A stretch of DNA of 64,000 bases, from assembly GCF_001039475.1 (NCBI RefSeq), contig NZ_LELK01000004.1, forward strand, positions 93,827 through 157,826. The letters are read 5' to 3'. This document shows, piece by piece, positions 8,555 through 17,975 of the stretch (the first letter of the stretch is position 1; each line of letters starts with the position of its first letter). The notes beneath the pieces were generated by a model that was not told the origin of the DNA, did not search any database, and saw only the letters and a program-made list of their open reading frames with translations. This DNA is from Guptibacillus hwajinpoensis. Lineage in GTDB: Bacteria > Bacillota > Bacilli > Bacillales > Guptibacillaceae. The translations under genes and the position numbers were made by a program.

Positions 8555-8578
8555 TTCTATGTAAGAACCTGCTACAAT
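8550..8578 (+). promoter_or_regulatory. Probable SigA promoter of qoxABCD
   Basis: A -10 box TACAAT lies at 8573-8578. The -35 position 17 bp upstream reads TCACAT, a poor match that overlaps the palindrome, as expected for a promoter that depends on an activator. The leader to the GTG start is about 78 nt. Confidence 0.45.
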
Positions 8579-8662
8579 AACCAGTGTTAACAGGTGTTTA
8601 CTGTCATTTTTTGTTTAAATCTAGTTATCTAATATAGAGAAAGAAAGGAAGGTGGCCTGGCG

Positions 8663-9604
8663 GTGAAGCGAATGAAGTCGATGCTTGCACTTAGTATGTT
8701 TTTTGCGGTTATGGTGCTGAGTGGCTGTAGTAACTTAACAGTGCTTGATCCAAAAGGACCTGTAGCGGAACAACAAGCAAATCTAATTCTATTCTCGATT
8801 GGGTTTATGCTTTTTATTGTTGTTGTCGTATTTGTTCTATTTACTCTAATTCTAGTAAAATATCGCGAGCGTAAAAGCGGTCCTGAATACGAGCCTCCAC
8901 ATATTGAGGGTAATGTATTCCTTGAAATCGTATGGACTGTTATTCCGATCATAATTCTAGTTGTTCTAGCAATTCCAACTGTTCAAACGATCTTTGCTTT
9001 AGAGGAAGCTCCAGAAGCAACTTCACACAAAGATCCGATCGTCATTCATGCGACATCAGTCGATTGGAAATGGGTATTTAGTTATCCAGAAGAAAATATT
9101 GAGACGGTTAACTATCTTCATATTCCAGAAGATCACCCTATTCTATTTAAATTGGCTTCTGCAGACTCAATGGGTTCATTCTGGATCCCATCACTTGGCG
9201 GGCAGGAATATACAATGTCCGGTATGATGAATGAGCTCTTCTTACAAGCAGATGTTCCTGGTGAATATCGAGGACGTAATGCCAACTTTACGGGTGAAGG
9301 ATTTACAGAGCAGACGTTCACGGTAACGGCTGAATCAGAAGAAGATTACGAAGAGTGGGTAGAAGAAGCACAAGATGCGCCTGAACTTACTCAAGAAAAA
9401 TACAATGAACTCATGATGAAAGGTCATGTGGAAGAGATGACATTCTCAGAAACGCACCTTCAATGGGTTGACCATGGAATGGATGCCGAATACGCAACAA
9501 AAGTACGTAACGGCGAACCAACTGATGATGAGTCTTCAGAAATGGATCACTCAGAAATGAACCATGATGACGATGACAAAGAATCTGAGGAACATTCGCA
9601 TTAA
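8663..9604 (+). CDS. qoxA: Menaquinol oxidase aa3-600 subunit II, 313 aa
   Basis: Membrane-anchored lipoprotein subunit of the terminal quinol oxidase. The signal peptide ends in the lipobox LSGC (Cys about 22). Two TM helices (about 43-65 and 88-110) precede a cupredoxin-like extracytoplasmic domain. The CuA ligands of cytochrome c oxidases (CxxxC) are absent, which marks a quinol oxidase. The last 28 residues are acidic and His-rich ([19 protein letters not shown]), an unusual tail that might bind metal. The GTG start is supported by GGAAGGTGG. It is first in a four-gene operon. Confidence 0.92.
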   Translation: MKRMKSMLALSMFFAVMVLSGCSNLTVLDPKGPVAEQQANLILFSIGFMLFIVVVVFVLFTLILVKYRERKSGPEYEPPHIEGNVFLEIVWTVIPIIILVVLAIPTVQTIFALEEAPEATSHKDPIVIHATSVDWKWVFSYPEENIETVNYLHIPEDHPILFKLASADSMGSFWIPSLGGQEYTMSGMMNELFLQADVPGEYRGRNANFTGEGFTEQTFTVTAESEEDYEEWVEEAQDAPELTQEKYNELMMKGHVEEMTFSETHLQWVDHGMDAEYATKVRNGEPTDDESSEMDHSEMNHDDDDKESEEHSH

Positions 9605-9621
9605 GAAAGGAGGAAGACACC

Positions 9622-11559
9622 ATGAGATTGGATGAATTTTTTGTTACCGGTGATCCACTTATATACGGCGCTGACGTTTCGATTGCGCTAACACTGATCG
9701 GTGCAATCTTCGCCTTAACCTATTTCAAGAAGTGGAAATGGTTGTGGTCTGAATGGTTAACAACAGTTGACCACAAGAAACTCGGTATTATGTATATCAT
9801 CGCAGCAGTTCTTATGCTATTCCGCGGTGGTGTAGACGCCATGCTCATGAGAGCGCAGTTAACGGTTCCAGATGCAGGCTTCTTGGATGCGAAACACTAC
9901 AACGAAATCTTTACAACACACGGAACAATCATGATTATTTTCATGGCCATGCCGTTTTTAATTGGTTTAATAAACGTTGTTGTACCACTACAAATTGGTG
10001 CGCGAGACGTTGCATATCCGTTCTTAAACGCAGTAAGTTTTTGGACATTCTTCATGGGGGCTATGCTCTTTAACATTTCATTTGTTATTGGTGGATCTCC
10101 TTCAGCAGGGTGGACAAGCTATGTTCCTCTAGCTGGACTCGAATTGAGCCCTGGAGTAGGGCAGAACTACTACCTCCTTGGCTTGCAAATTGCCGGTATC
10201 GGTACATTGCTAACGGGTATTAACTTCCTCGTTACAATCTTGAAAATGAGAGTACCATCAATGAAGCTCATGCAAATGCCGATCTTCACATGGTCTTCAT
10301 TAATTACAATGGTTATTATCATTTTTGCATTCCCGGTTCTTACCGTGGCACTTGCACTTATGACATTTGACCGTTTGTTCGGAAGTCACTTCTTCACAAT
10401 GATGGATGGCGGTATGCCGATGCTATGGGCAAACCTATTCTGGATTTGGGGACACCCTGAAGTATACATTGTTATTCTTCCGGCATTTGGTATGTTCTCA
10501 GAAATTATTAGTACTTTTGCACGTAAAACAATTTTCGGTTATAAAGCAATGGTATACTCTATGGTTATTATTGCTGGATTAAGCTTCCTTGTATGGGTTC
10601 ACCACTTCTTTACAATGGGTGCAGGTGGAGCAGTTAACTCATTCTTCTCCATCACAACGATGCTGATAGCCGTACCGACCGGTGTGAAAATCTTCAACTG
10701 GCTTTTCACACTCTACAAAGGGCGAATACGGTTTACGACAGCGATGCTATGGGCACTTGCGTTTATCCCGAACTTCGTTATCGGTGGGGTAACCGGTGTA
10801 ATGCTAGCAATGGCTGCAGCTGACTATCAATATCACAATACGTACTTCCTTGTCGCTCACTTCCACTACGTGTTGATCTCAGGTACGGTATATGCTTGTT
10901 TCGCAGGTCTATACTTCTGGTACCCTAAGATGTTCAATCACCGTTTGAACGAGCGTCTAGGAAAATGGAGTTTCTGGATCTTCGTAGCTGGATTCAACTT
11001 ATGTTTCTTCCCGATGTATTTCCTAGGTCTTGCAGGAATGCCTCGTCGTGTTTACACGTACGGTGTCGCAGATGGCTGGATGAGCATGAACGTACTTGCT
11101 ACATTCGGTGGTTTGTTAATGGGAATCGGATTCTTGATTCTTGTTTACAACATCTACTACAGCTTCCGTTACTCTCCACGCGAAACAACGGGAGACCCGT
11201 GGGATGCTAGAACACTTGAATGGTCAACTCCAGCTCCAGTACCGCATTACAACTTTGCTCATCTTCCTGAAGCAAAGGGTCATGATGCATTCTGGATTAT
11301 GAAAGAAGAGATTAAACAAGGTAAGAAGCCAGAAAAGAAACCATATAAACCGATCCATATGCCAAGCTATTCAGGCGTGCCGGTTGTGATGAGTGTGTTC
11401 TTCTTCATCGCAGGGTTCGGAATGGTCTTCTCATGGAATTGGATGTCAATTCTCGGATTAATTGGTGTTCTTGCAACAATGGTTATTCGCTCATTTGATT
11501 ACGATAAAGGATTCTACGTTAGCGTAGAAGAGATAGAAGAACATGAAAAGACTACCTAA
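9622..11559 (+). CDS. qoxB: Quinol oxidase subunit I (heme-copper), 645 aa
   Basis: Catalytic subunit that reduces oxygen and pumps protons. Heme-copper landmarks are present: TTHGTIMI for the low-spin heme ligand, WGHPEVYI with the CuB His and cross-linked Tyr, HHFFTMG for the other CuB ligands, and FHYVLISG for the heme a3 and second low-spin ligands. About 14-15 TM helices are predicted. RBS AAAGGAGGAAGACACC precedes the ATG. It lies 17 bp after qoxA and 17 bp before qoxC. Confidence 0.96.
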   Translation: MRLDEFFVTGDPLIYGADVSIALTLIGAIFALTYFKKWKWLWSEWLTTVDHKKLGIMYIIAAVLMLFRGGVDAMLMRAQLTVPDAGFLDAKHYNEIFTTHGTIMIIFMAMPFLIGLINVVVPLQIGARDVAYPFLNAVSFWTFFMGAMLFNISFVIGGSPSAGWTSYVPLAGLELSPGVGQNYYLLGLQIAGIGTLLTGINFLVTILKMRVPSMKLMQMPIFTWSSLITMVIIIFAFPVLTVALALMTFDRLFGSHFFTMMDGGMPMLWANLFWIWGHPEVYIVILPAFGMFSEIISTFARKTIFGYKAMVYSMVIIAGLSFLVWVHHFFTMGAGGAVNSFFSITTMLIAVPTGVKIFNWLFTLYKGRIRFTTAMLWALAFIPNFVIGGVTGVMLAMAAADYQYHNTYFLVAHFHYVLISGTVYACFAGLYFWYPKMFNHRLNERLGKWSFWIFVAGFNLCFFPMYFLGLAGMPRRVYTYGVADGWMSMNVLATFGGLLMGIGFLILVYNIYYSFRYSPRETTGDPWDARTLEWSTPAPVPHYNFAHLPEAKGHDAFWIMKEEIKQGKKPEKKPYKPIHMPSYSGVPVVMSVFFFIAGFGMVFSWNWMSILGLIGVLATMVIRSFDYDKGFYVSVEEIEEHEKTT

Positions 11560-11576
11560 TAAAGGAGGCGTGAAGC

Positions 11577-12185
11577 ATGGAAGCAGTCGAACATTCTCCT
11601 AACACGCCTTTAGAATATCAGACGGAAACAGGCCGTCTGAATATTCTAGGGTTCTGGATTTTCCTCGGTGCAGAGATCGCGCTCTTTTCAACACTGTTTG
11701 CGACCTACCTAGTATTAGTAGGACGTACTGCAGACGGTCCTGGCCCAGCAGAGCTTTTTGAAATCTCAGGTGTGTTAATTGAAACATTCTTGCTACTAAC
11801 AAGTAGTTTTACTTGTGGACTAGCGATTCATTATATGAGAAACCACTCGCTTAAAGGCGTGTTTGTCTGGATTGGGATTACACTAGCACTTGGTCTAGGA
11901 TTCCTAGGCTTTGAAATATATGAGTTCGTGCATTATATCCATGAAGGTGCTGCACTGACAACAAGCGCGTACTGGTCAGCATTCTTTGTTCTTGTTGGAA
12001 CTCACGGTGCCCACGTGACATTGGGAATTGGATGGATTATCTTGATTCTCATTCAATTAAAACAGCGTGGATTAACACCAGATACATCAAGAAAGGTCTT
12101 TATTTCAAGTCTTTATTGGCACTTTCTTGACGTTGTGTGGATCTTCATCTTCACGGCAGTCTACTTGTATGGGATGGTGATGTAA
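11577..12185 (+). CDS. qoxC: Quinol oxidase subunit III, 202 aa
   Basis: Five-TM subunit of the aa3-600 oxidase. The family motif GTHGAHVTLGIGW and terminal YWHFLDVVWIFIFTAVYL are clear. AAAGGAGGCGTGAAGC is its RBS. It ends one base before qoxD. Confidence 0.95.
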   Translation: MEAVEHSPNTPLEYQTETGRLNILGFWIFLGAEIALFSTLFATYLVLVGRTADGPGPAELFEISGVLIETFLLLTSSFTCGLAIHYMRNHSLKGVFVWIGITLALGLGFLGFEIYEFVHYIHEGAALTTSAYWSAFFVLVGTHGAHVTLGIGWIILILIQLKQRGLTPDTSRKVFISSLYWHFLDVVWIFIFTAVYLYGMVM

Positions 12186-12186
12186 G

Positions 12187-12507
12187 ATGGCCTCTAACAA
12201 CGAGCAGACAAACAGTCATAGTCACTTTCCATGGAGCCACGTCGTAGGATTCGGTCTATCGATCGTATTAACGTTATTAGCTCTCTGGATTGGTTTCTAC
12301 TCAGGTTTTAGTCTCACAACAATCATGGTGATTGTCGTAGGACTTGCACTAGTGCAAGCAACCATTCAACTCTTAATGTTTATGCACATTACTGAGAGTG
12401 AAGATAGTACTGTTCAAGTTGGTACGATTCTATACGCCGTTTTTATCGCTGTTGCGGTTGTGGCAGGAACGATCTGGGTTATGTCATTCGGCATGCATTA
12501 TATGTAA
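12187..12507 (+). CDS. qoxD: Quinol oxidase subunit IV, 106 aa
   Basis: Small three-TM accessory subunit of the quinol oxidase (cytochrome o ubiquinol oxidase subunit IV family). A characteristic segment is QLLMFMHITESED. The His-containing N-terminus is cytoplasmic. Start ATG at 12187 follows the qoxC stop almost directly, suggesting translational coupling. The stop codon starts an AT-rich sequence repeated on the far side of repeat copy B. Confidence 0.93.
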   Translation: MASNNEQTNSHSHFPWSHVVGFGLSIVLTLLALWIGFYSGFSLTTIMVIVVGLALVQATIQLLMFMHITESEDSTVQVGTILYAVFIAVAVVAGTIWVMSFGMHYM

Positions 12508-12515
12508 ATAAAAAA

Positions 12516-12739
12516 GCTTTATTCAAAAGATATGCTGTTTTAAAAGTGGTAGCTGATTTTCGCTCCAGGATCCTCGCTTTCCGCGGGGCGGGCGGTGAGC
12601 CTCCTCGGCGCGTAAGGCGCGCCTGTGGGGTCTAACCTGTCCCGCTAATCCTGCAGGAGTCGAGCATCCTTTCGCTCCAATCAGCTAAGTGTTTCTTTTA
12701 ATACATCTATTAAAAACAACAAACTTTTAGAAAAAAGCC
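12516..12739. repeat. GC-rich repeat family 1, full-length copy B
   Basis: About 224 bp. The core TTTCCGCGGGGCGGGCGG and ACCTGTCCCGCTAATCC match copies A and C. A variable inner hairpin here is GGCGCG/CGCGCC. The right arm is AACTTTTAGAAAAAAGCC. AAATAAAAAAGCT at 12506-12518 and AAATAAATAAAGCT at 12740-12753 flank it as near direct repeats. It sits between the qoxD stop and the terminator. Confidence 0.8.
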
Positions 12740-12747
12740 AAATAAAT

Positions 12748-12784
12748 AAAGCTGTTCACCTGGAAATGGTGGACAGCTTTTTTG
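12748..12784. terminator. Terminator after qoxD (bidirectional)
   Basis: AAAGCTGTTCACC (12748-12760) pairs with GGTGGACAGCTTT (12768-12780) and is followed by T6 on the plus strand. It also lies just after the end of the minus-strand gene at 12787. Confidence 0.85.
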
Positions 12785-12786
12785 TA

Positions 12787-13071
12787 TTATTCTTTAGTTG
12801 GTGACATCTTCTTCGCAAGTGAACGTTCCTTAAGGAAAGGACGTGCAAAGATGAGATATGCAGCAAGGTGAGCGAACAGAACATTAATGACAAATAGTGA
12901 GATAAAGAGTGTATGTGCTGCTGGAGTCATACCGCCACCGATATAGAAGATTAGCAGAGCCCAAATCGTTACAATGAATGGAATGTGAGCAAGTGCAAGC
13001 TTTCTATAATCCTGCCACAGAAACAACGGTGTAGCTGTAATGACGAAAAGATAAACCATATAGACATCCAT
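12787..13071 (-). CDS. Small membrane protein, 94 aa, unknown function
   Basis: Three hydrophobic segments are visible (about 1-18, 26-46 and 54-76), followed by a basic tail (RPFLKERSLAKKMSPTKE). No family is recognised. RBS AAAGGAG lies 10 nt before the ATG. A perfect cre site lies 21-35 bp upstream of the start codon, so catabolite control is inferred. It faces qoxD across repeat copy B and may be respiration- or carbon-related, but this is only positional. Confidence 0.65.
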   Translation of the reverse strand: MDVYMVYLFVITATPLFLWQDYRKLALAHIPFIVTIWALLIFYIGGGMTPAAHTLFISLFVINVLFAHLAAYLIFARPFLKERSLAKKMSPTKE

Positions 13072-13091
13072 AAGTGAACAACTCCTTTAAT

Positions 13092-13106
13092 TGATACCGC
13101 TTACAA
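13092..13106 (-). promoter_or_regulatory. cre site upstream of the 94-aa membrane protein gene
   Basis: On the minus strand TTGTAAGCGGTATCA fits every position of WTGNAANCGNWNNCW. It lies within or just downstream of the presumed promoter of the minus-strand gene, a position typical of CcpA repression. Confidence 0.6.
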
Positions 13107-13253
13107 ATTATTTATGTGTCGAAACTAAGAATAATTTGTGAATGTTTTGTTACAATTAGTATACCACAATTGTTTGAAAATTGTACACATATTTGAGATT
13201 TATTCGTCCTAACTTTATGCTGTAAGTAGATGTAATAGAAAGTGGGACGAACA

Positions 13254-13859
13254 ATGAAAAGGATCATATTACTTATTATATGGGTTGGATTTATTTTCTA
13301 TTCAGCATTTATAGCACCAGATGGGAGTGGTAGCTATTTATCTGACTTACTAACGATGAATGAACCAGATCCAGGCTTGCTTGCTATGTTTTCATTGCTT
13401 GGGGTTTGGCCAGCTGTATTTTGTATTCTGCTTCTTCGGTCTGATCAAGGCTCTGTACCAGCATGGCCTTTCGTTCTTGGTTCATTTGCTCTAGGAGCTT
13501 TTAGCTTACTGCCTTATTTTATTCTAAACAGGAAAGTAGAACGAGCAAATCGAATACCTGAGAAGGTACAGCGACTTCTTTCATCCAAAGTGCTTGCCGT
13601 AATTCTTATGCTACTAACGATCGTACTAATGGTGTATGGCCTTGTAGCAAGAGAGCCCGGTGTTTATGAAAAAGCATTTCTTGAATCGAACTTTGTTCAT
13701 GTTATGACAATTGATTTCGCAGTGTTAACAGTACTTTCGATCATCGCGTTACGCGATCGAGATCAAGTATCAGGACTTGCAGGCATCCTTCCAATTATAG
13801 GACCACTCATTGTTACTATGAAAAAACAACAAACGATACAGGAGGACTACCATGCGTAA
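13254..13859 (+). CDS. Multi-pass membrane protein of unknown function, 201 aa
   Basis: Five or six TM segments are predicted, with a basic loop between the third and fourth (NRKVERANRIPEKVQRLL). No family is recognised with confidence. The ATG at 13254 is preferred to the GTG at 13242 because GTGGGA gives proper spacing. It overlaps the next gene by 8 bp, indicating an operon with the Eis-like acetyltransferase. Confidence 0.7.
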   Translation: MKRIILLIIWVGFIFYSAFIAPDGSGSYLSDLLTMNEPDPGLLAMFSLLGVWPAVFCILLLRSDQGSVPAWPFVLGSFALGAFSLLPYFILNRKVERANRIPEKVQRLLSSKVLAVILMLLTIVLMVYGLVAREPGVYEKAFLESNFVHVMTIDFAVLTVLSIIALRDRDQVSGLAGILPIIGPLIVTMKKQQTIQEDYHA

Positions 13860-15027
13860 ACTTGAAAAACATGAAGTAATGGATGCCATTCGACTTTCCG
13901 AATATGCATTTCAATATCATGTCCCTGAAAAGGATTTAGAAAAACGGAAAGCAGCTTACCTAAAACATGAGATGTGGGGAGACTTCGATGGCGATGATCT
14001 TGCAGCCAAACTTCACCTTATTAACTTTAAGACGTGGATCGCCGGAAAACAGTTTGCAATGGGCGGAATTGCCTCAGTTGCTACATATCCCGAATATAGA
14101 AGGGGAGGACGAGTTGCGAAGCTTCTTCGTCATGCTTTATCTAAGATGAAAAACAAAGGACAAAGCATTTCTTACCTACACCCATTTGATATTTCGTTTT
14201 ACCGCAAATTTGGTTTTGAAGTTCTGAGTAGTTGGAAAAAGCTCAAATTGAAAAAAGAAGACTTTAAGCCATTACCTTGCGTAAGTGGAAAAGTGCGCCG
14301 AATTCCGCTAGAGCAAGTGTATGAGACGCTTAACCCAGTATACGAAACGTTCGCCAATCGCTTTAACGGAATGCTCGCTCGAACGGAGGACTGGTGGAAA
14401 GAACGCGTCTATTCTGAAGGTTTCTTATTTGCAAGCTATACAAATAGAAGTGGAGAGATAACTGGCTACGCATATTATCAAATAAAAGACCATTCGCTTG
14501 AAATAGAGGAATTCGTCTGTCTAGACGGCGAAGCTAGACGTGGTCTCTGGAATTACTTTTGTCAGCATGACTCCATGATTGATAACGGTACGCTCCTTAC
14601 GCATGAAGGTGATCCTTTCCCTTTTCTCCTTGCCAATCCAAAAGTGAAAACAAAGGTAGAAGCCTATTTCATGGCTCGAATCGTAGATGTAGAATCTTTC
14701 CTAACTGACTATCCCTTTACACTTGATCAAAATGAATCACTCTTCTTACATATTAATGATGACCATGCAGAGTGGAACAACGGAAGCTTTCATATTAAGA
14801 GTGATGGAGTGGATATTTACCGTGGCGATAAAGTTAACGCGTCATGTGAACATCCACCAAAACGTGGACTCCGCTGTTCAATCAATACACTTACAGCTAT
14901 TTTAACTGGGTATCAGAAAGCTGAGTTTCTATATGAAGCAGGGTTGTTGGAAGGTTCTGAGAAAGACTTGGAGCTTTTGAAGAAGATTGTGCCTGAGAGG
15001 GAAACGAATTTTATGGACTTTTTCTAG
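13852..15027 (+). CDS. Eis-like GNAT acetyltransferase, 391 aa
   Basis: Cytoplasmic acetyl-CoA-dependent acetyltransferase of the Eis family. The N-terminal GNAT fold has the CoA-binding motif YRRGGRVAKLL near residues 82-92. A second degenerate GNAT domain and a C-terminal SCP2-like domain follow. The protein ends in NFMDFF. In Eis proteins the C-terminal carboxylate takes part in catalysis, and a terminal Phe is typical. RBS CAGGAGGACTACC. Family members acetylate amines such as aminoglycosides or protein lysines; the substrate here is unknown. Confidence 0.85.
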   Translation: MRKLEKHEVMDAIRLSEYAFQYHVPEKDLEKRKAAYLKHEMWGDFDGDDLAAKLHLINFKTWIAGKQFAMGGIASVATYPEYRRGGRVAKLLRHALSKMKNKGQSISYLHPFDISFYRKFGFEVLSSWKKLKLKKEDFKPLPCVSGKVRRIPLEQVYETLNPVYETFANRFNGMLARTEDWWKERVYSEGFLFASYTNRSGEITGYAYYQIKDHSLEIEEFVCLDGEARRGLWNYFCQHDSMIDNGTLLTHEGDPFPFLLANPKVKTKVEAYFMARIVDVESFLTDYPFTLDQNESLFLHINDDHAEWNNGSFHIKSDGVDIYRGDKVNASCEHPPKRGLRCSINTLTAILTGYQKAEFLYEAGLLEGSEKDLELLKKIVPERETNFMDFF

Positions 15028-15039
15028 AGTGAGAGAGAA

Positions 15040-15076
15040 CCTCTATTCCTAAACGTTTAAGGAATAGGGGTTTTTT
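15040..15076 (+). terminator. Terminator after the Eis-like gene
   Basis: CCTCTATTCCT pairs with AGGAATAGGGG and is followed by T6. The 280 bp from here to the sulfur operon promoter are AT-rich and hold no gene that I can see. Confidence 0.85.
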
Positions 15077-15350
15077 GTTTAGGTTGCATTTGTTTTGAGA
15101 GATATGAAATGGTGAGTATACTTGGAGAGCTTCGTTACCGGGTTTTAGCGGTTCTGAGTTATCAATAAATTAAAAATTTATTTGGTGGACATAAAGGCAG
15201 CAAATCAACGCTGAATTAATAAAAATTAATAAAATATATTAATTTTCTTATGAATAGTATGTTTAACTTTTCATGTTAACTGGTAATAGTACTTATGAAA
15301 AGGATTGAAAAAATGATTGTTTATGAATGGTTCATCCTTTTACGCTTTAT

Positions 15351-15379
15351 TTGACAAGATACCCCCATGGGTATAAAAT
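15351..15379 (+). promoter_or_regulatory. SigA promoter of the sulfur operon with embedded CstR/CsoR-like operator
   Basis: TTGACA (15351-15356) and TAAAAT (15374-15379) are separated by exactly 17 bp. The spacer and the first base of the -10 box form the inverted repeat ATACCC-N4-GGGTAT (15359-15374). This resembles the sites of the CsoR-family persulfide sensor CstR, which would block RNA polymerase from here. Confidence 0.8.
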
Positions 15380-15419
15380 GACGATGTGGTTAACAAAGAA
15401 ATATTATATTTTTTTATTT

Positions 15420-15451
15420 CATCTCATACCCACATGGGTAATGATGAGATG
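15420..15451. promoter_or_regulatory. Second CstR/CsoR-like operator in the leader
   Basis: ATACCC-N4-GGGTAA (15426-15441) repeats the operator found in the promoter. It sits within a wider inverted repeat, CATCTCAT...ATGAGATG. Two tandem operators ahead of a sulfur operon match the arrangement known for CstR in Staphylococcus. Confidence 0.7.
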
Positions 15452-15493
15452 GATTGATTTGGGGAATAAGTAATACTCAAGGAGGTAATGAAC

Positions 15494-15793
15494 ATGAAGG
15501 AAATTAAACCAGAAGATGTAGCAAAAAAAGTAAAAAATAATGAAAATCTAAGCATTATTGATGTGCGTGAGGACGAAGAGGTAGCACAAGGTAAGATTTC
15601 AGGTGCAACTCATATTCCTTTAGGTGAATTGCCAGACAGATTAGATGAAATTGATCAATCCAAAGAACATATCATGGTATGCCGTTCAGGCGGACGAAGC
15701 GGTAAGGCTTATCAATTGTTAGATGAGAAAGGCTACAACGTACGAAATATGACAGGCGGCATGCTTGAATGGAAAGACGATGTAGAGAAATAA
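15494..15793 (+). CDS. Single-domain rhodanese, 99 aa
   Basis: Cytoplasmic sulfurtransferase. The catalytic loop is CRSGGRS, with the persulfide-forming Cys at about residue 64, and the CH2-like motif is DVRED near the N-terminus. The start at 15494 is chosen because GGAGG at 15481-15485 is 8 nt upstream; the ATG at 15488 would be too close. It is the first gene of a six-gene operon for handling persulfides or thiosulfate. Confidence 0.88.
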   Translation: MKEIKPEDVAKKVKNNENLSIIDVREDEEVAQGKISGATHIPLGELPDRLDEIDQSKEHIMVCRSGGRSGKAYQLLDEKGYNVRNMTGGMLEWKDDVEK

Positions 15794-15803
15794 AGGAGGA
15801 TTC

Positions 15804-16379
15804 ATGATGAGCTTAGTAGCAAATGAAACCTTGGACGCAAAAGGATTAGCGTGTCCGATGCCGATCGTTAAAACCAAGAAAGCAATAAAGAATCTGGATC
15901 CAGGTCACGTCATCGAAGTACAAGCAACAGATAAAGGATCAACTGCTGATATTAAAGCTTGGTCAGAATCTACAGGACATCAGTATTTAGGCACTGTAGA
16001 AGACGGAGAAGTTCTGAAGCACTATATAAGAAAAGCAAGTGAAGAAGAAACATCTGAGGAAAAGAAGCATGAAAATGTTCTTGATCTAGACGGTCTTCGT
16101 AGCAAATTAGATGGTGAAGAAAATATATCGATCTTGGATGTACGTGAACCTGCTGAATATGCGTTCGGACACATTCCAGGCGCGGTGAACATACCCCTGG
16201 GGGAACTAGAAGAACGTTTCAACGAACTTAACCAGGATGGGGATATTCACGTCATATGCCGTACTGGTAACCGTAGTGATTTAGCTGCTCAAAAACTAAG
16301 TGAAAAAGGTTACAAAAATGTGAAGAACGTTGTACCGGGCATGTCCGACTGGCAGGGCCCAACAGAGAAAAGTAATTAA
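15804..16379 (+). CDS. yrkF: TusA-rhodanese fusion (YrkF-like), 191 aa
   Basis: Residues 8-76 form a TusA domain with the CPMP motif (Cys17), which carries a persulfide. An acidic linker follows, then a rhodanese domain at about 90-187 with the active loop CRTGNRS (Cys152). The fusion could pass sulfane sulfur intramolecularly. The order and gene context match B. subtilis YrkF. GGAGG is 4 nt before ATG 15804 and 7 nt before ATG 15807, so the true start may be one codon later. Confidence 0.88.
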   Translation: MMSLVANETLDAKGLACPMPIVKTKKAIKNLDPGHVIEVQATDKGSTADIKAWSESTGHQYLGTVEDGEVLKHYIRKASEEETSEEKKHENVLDLDGLRSKLDGEENISILDVREPAEYAFGHIPGAVNIPLGELEERFNELNQDGDIHVICRTGNRSDLAAQKLSEKGYKNVKNVVPGMSDWQGPTEKSN

Positions 16380-16409
16380 TTACACTTTATTTAAATGGAG
16401 GAATTTAAG

Positions 16410-16808
16410 ATGGCTAATACAAAAGTAGCAATTATCGCAGCGAATGGAAGTCTTTTTGACGCATATAAAGTATTGAATGTGGCAACAGCCGCTGCAGCGT
16501 CTGATGCAGAGGTAGGTATCTTCTTTACTTTTGAAGGTCTTAATTTGATCCATAAAGAAGGTCACAAGAATTTAGCAATTCCTGAAGGAAAAGAGCATTT
16601 CCAAGAAGGCTTTGAGAGAACGAATGTACCATCAATCGAAGAGCTTATTGGTATCGCGCAAGAATTAGATATTAAATTAATTGCTTGCCAAATGACAATG
16701 GACGTTATGAATCTTGAAAAAGAAGACTTCGTTGATGGAATTGAAGTTGGTGGCGCAGCATCGTATATCGATTATGCGAAGGATGCTAATATCTCATTAA
16801 CATTCTAA
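16410..16808 (+). CDS. yrkE: DsrE/DsrF-like sulfur-carrier protein (YrkE-like), 132 aa
   Basis: Small cytoplasmic protein of the DsrE2 type. A glycine-containing N-terminal strand ([16 protein letters not shown]) is followed by a single conserved Cys at residue 93 ([11 protein letters not shown]), the likely persulfide carrier. The start at 16410 is supported by GGAGG at 16397-16401 with 8-nt spacing; an upstream in-frame ATG at 16395 overlaps that RBS. It lies between two sulfurtransferase genes, so a role in relaying sulfur to the dioxygenase is inferred. Confidence 0.85.
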   Translation: MANTKVAIIAANGSLFDAYKVLNVATAAAASDAEVGIFFTFEGLNLIHKEGHKNLAIPEGKEHFQEGFERTNVPSIEELIGIAQELDIKLIACQMTMDVMNLEKEDFVDGIEVGGAASYIDYAKDANISLTF

Positions 16809-16827
16809 GTATAAGGAGGATTCTATC

Positions 16828-17961
16828 TTGTCTGTAAAGACGATTACAACTAACGAAATAGCAAATAAAATTGTGAATAACAAAGAGACCACAATCCTTG
16901 ATGTTCGAAACACCGATGAATTTGATGATTGGAAAATTGAAGGCGGAAATGTGCACGTCATTAACGAACCATACTTTAACTTACTAGATGGTATTGAAGA
17001 TGTAGAAGATAAACTTGGTAAGGATCAGGAAATCATCGTAATTTGTGCTAAAGGCGGTTCATCGCAAATGGTGGCGGAAATGTTTGATGAAGCTGGCTTT
17101 ACAGATGTTTATTCTCTTGAGGGCGGAATGAAAGCTTGGAGTGAACACTTAGAGCCAACGAAGATTGCAGATCTAAATGGTGATGGAAGCCTTTATCAAT
17201 TCGTCCGTCTAGGAAAAGGGTGTCTATCATACTTTATTGAGTCTGATGGCGAAGCCGCGATTGTTGATACAAATAGAATGATTGATATTTATGAAAAATT
17301 TGCAGAAGAAAAGGGTGTGCAGATTAAGCACTTAATCGATACCCACCTACATGCTGATCATATTTCTGGTGGGCGTAGTCTTGCAGAAAAAGTTGATGGA
17401 ACGTACAACCTTCCTCCAAAAGATGCAACAGAGGTTACGTTCGACTACACACCGCTTGAAGAAGGAAACGATATTGTCGTTGGCAATACAACTGTGAAAG
17501 TACAGCCGATCTATTCACCAGGTCACACAATTGGGAGCACGTCACTCATTATCGATGATCAGTATCTTCTAACTGGCGATATTCTATTTGTAGAATCAAT
17601 TGGACGTCCTGACCTTGCTGGTAAGGCTGAAGACTGGGTTGGAGATTTGCGCAATACGTTATACAATTGTTACAAAGAGCTTTCAAATGACTTAATCGTA
17701 TTACCTGCTCACTTCTCATTTTCTAGTGAGTTAGGTGAAGGTGGACAAGTATCTGCGCGATTAGGAGATCTTTATGAGAAAAATTCAGGTCTTCAAGTAG
17801 ATGATGAAGAGGAATTTAGAAGCATGGTAACAGACAATCTTCCGCCACAGCCAAATGCTTATGAAGAAATTAGAAAAACGAACATGGGGAAAGTTACCCC
17901 TGATAATGAAGAACAACGTGAGATGGAAATTGGACCAAACCGCTGTGCGGTTCACGGATAA
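16828..17961 (+). CDS. yrkH: Rhodanese-MBL persulfide dioxygenase-like protein, 377 aa
   Basis: Residues 5-108 are a rhodanese domain with active loop CAKGGSS (Cys73). Residues 120-377 are a metallo-beta-lactamase fold of the ETHE1/CstB class, with THLHADH (His173, His175, Asp177, His178), SPGHTIGS and [16 protein letters not shown]. The predicted reaction is Fe(II)-dependent oxidation of persulfide to sulfite. In staphylococcal CstB the MBL domain comes first and rhodanese last; here the rhodanese is N-terminal, as in YrkH-like proteins. The TTG start follows AAGGAGG with 8-nt spacing. Confidence 0.88.
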   Translation: MSVKTITTNEIANKIVNNKETTILDVRNTDEFDDWKIEGGNVHVINEPYFNLLDGIEDVEDKLGKDQEIIVICAKGGSSQMVAEMFDEAGFTDVYSLEGGMKAWSEHLEPTKIADLNGDGSLYQFVRLGKGCLSYFIESDGEAAIVDTNRMIDIYEKFAEEKGVQIKHLIDTHLHADHISGGRSLAEKVDGTYNLPPKDATEVTFDYTPLEEGNDIVVGNTTVKVQPIYSPGHTIGSTSLIIDDQYLLTGDILFVESIGRPDLAGKAEDWVGDLRNTLYNCYKELSNDLIVLPAHFSFSSELGEGGQVSARLGDLYEKNSGLQVDDEEEFRSMVTDNLPPQPNAYEEIRKTNMGKVTPDNEEQREMEIGPNRCAVHG

Positions 17962-17975
17962 TAAGGAGGATAATC

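Noticed and set aside
15261-15286. SigB-like GTTTAA-N14-TGGTAA
   Set aside because: The -10 deviates and it lies over 200 bp from the next gene, which has a better SigA promoter.
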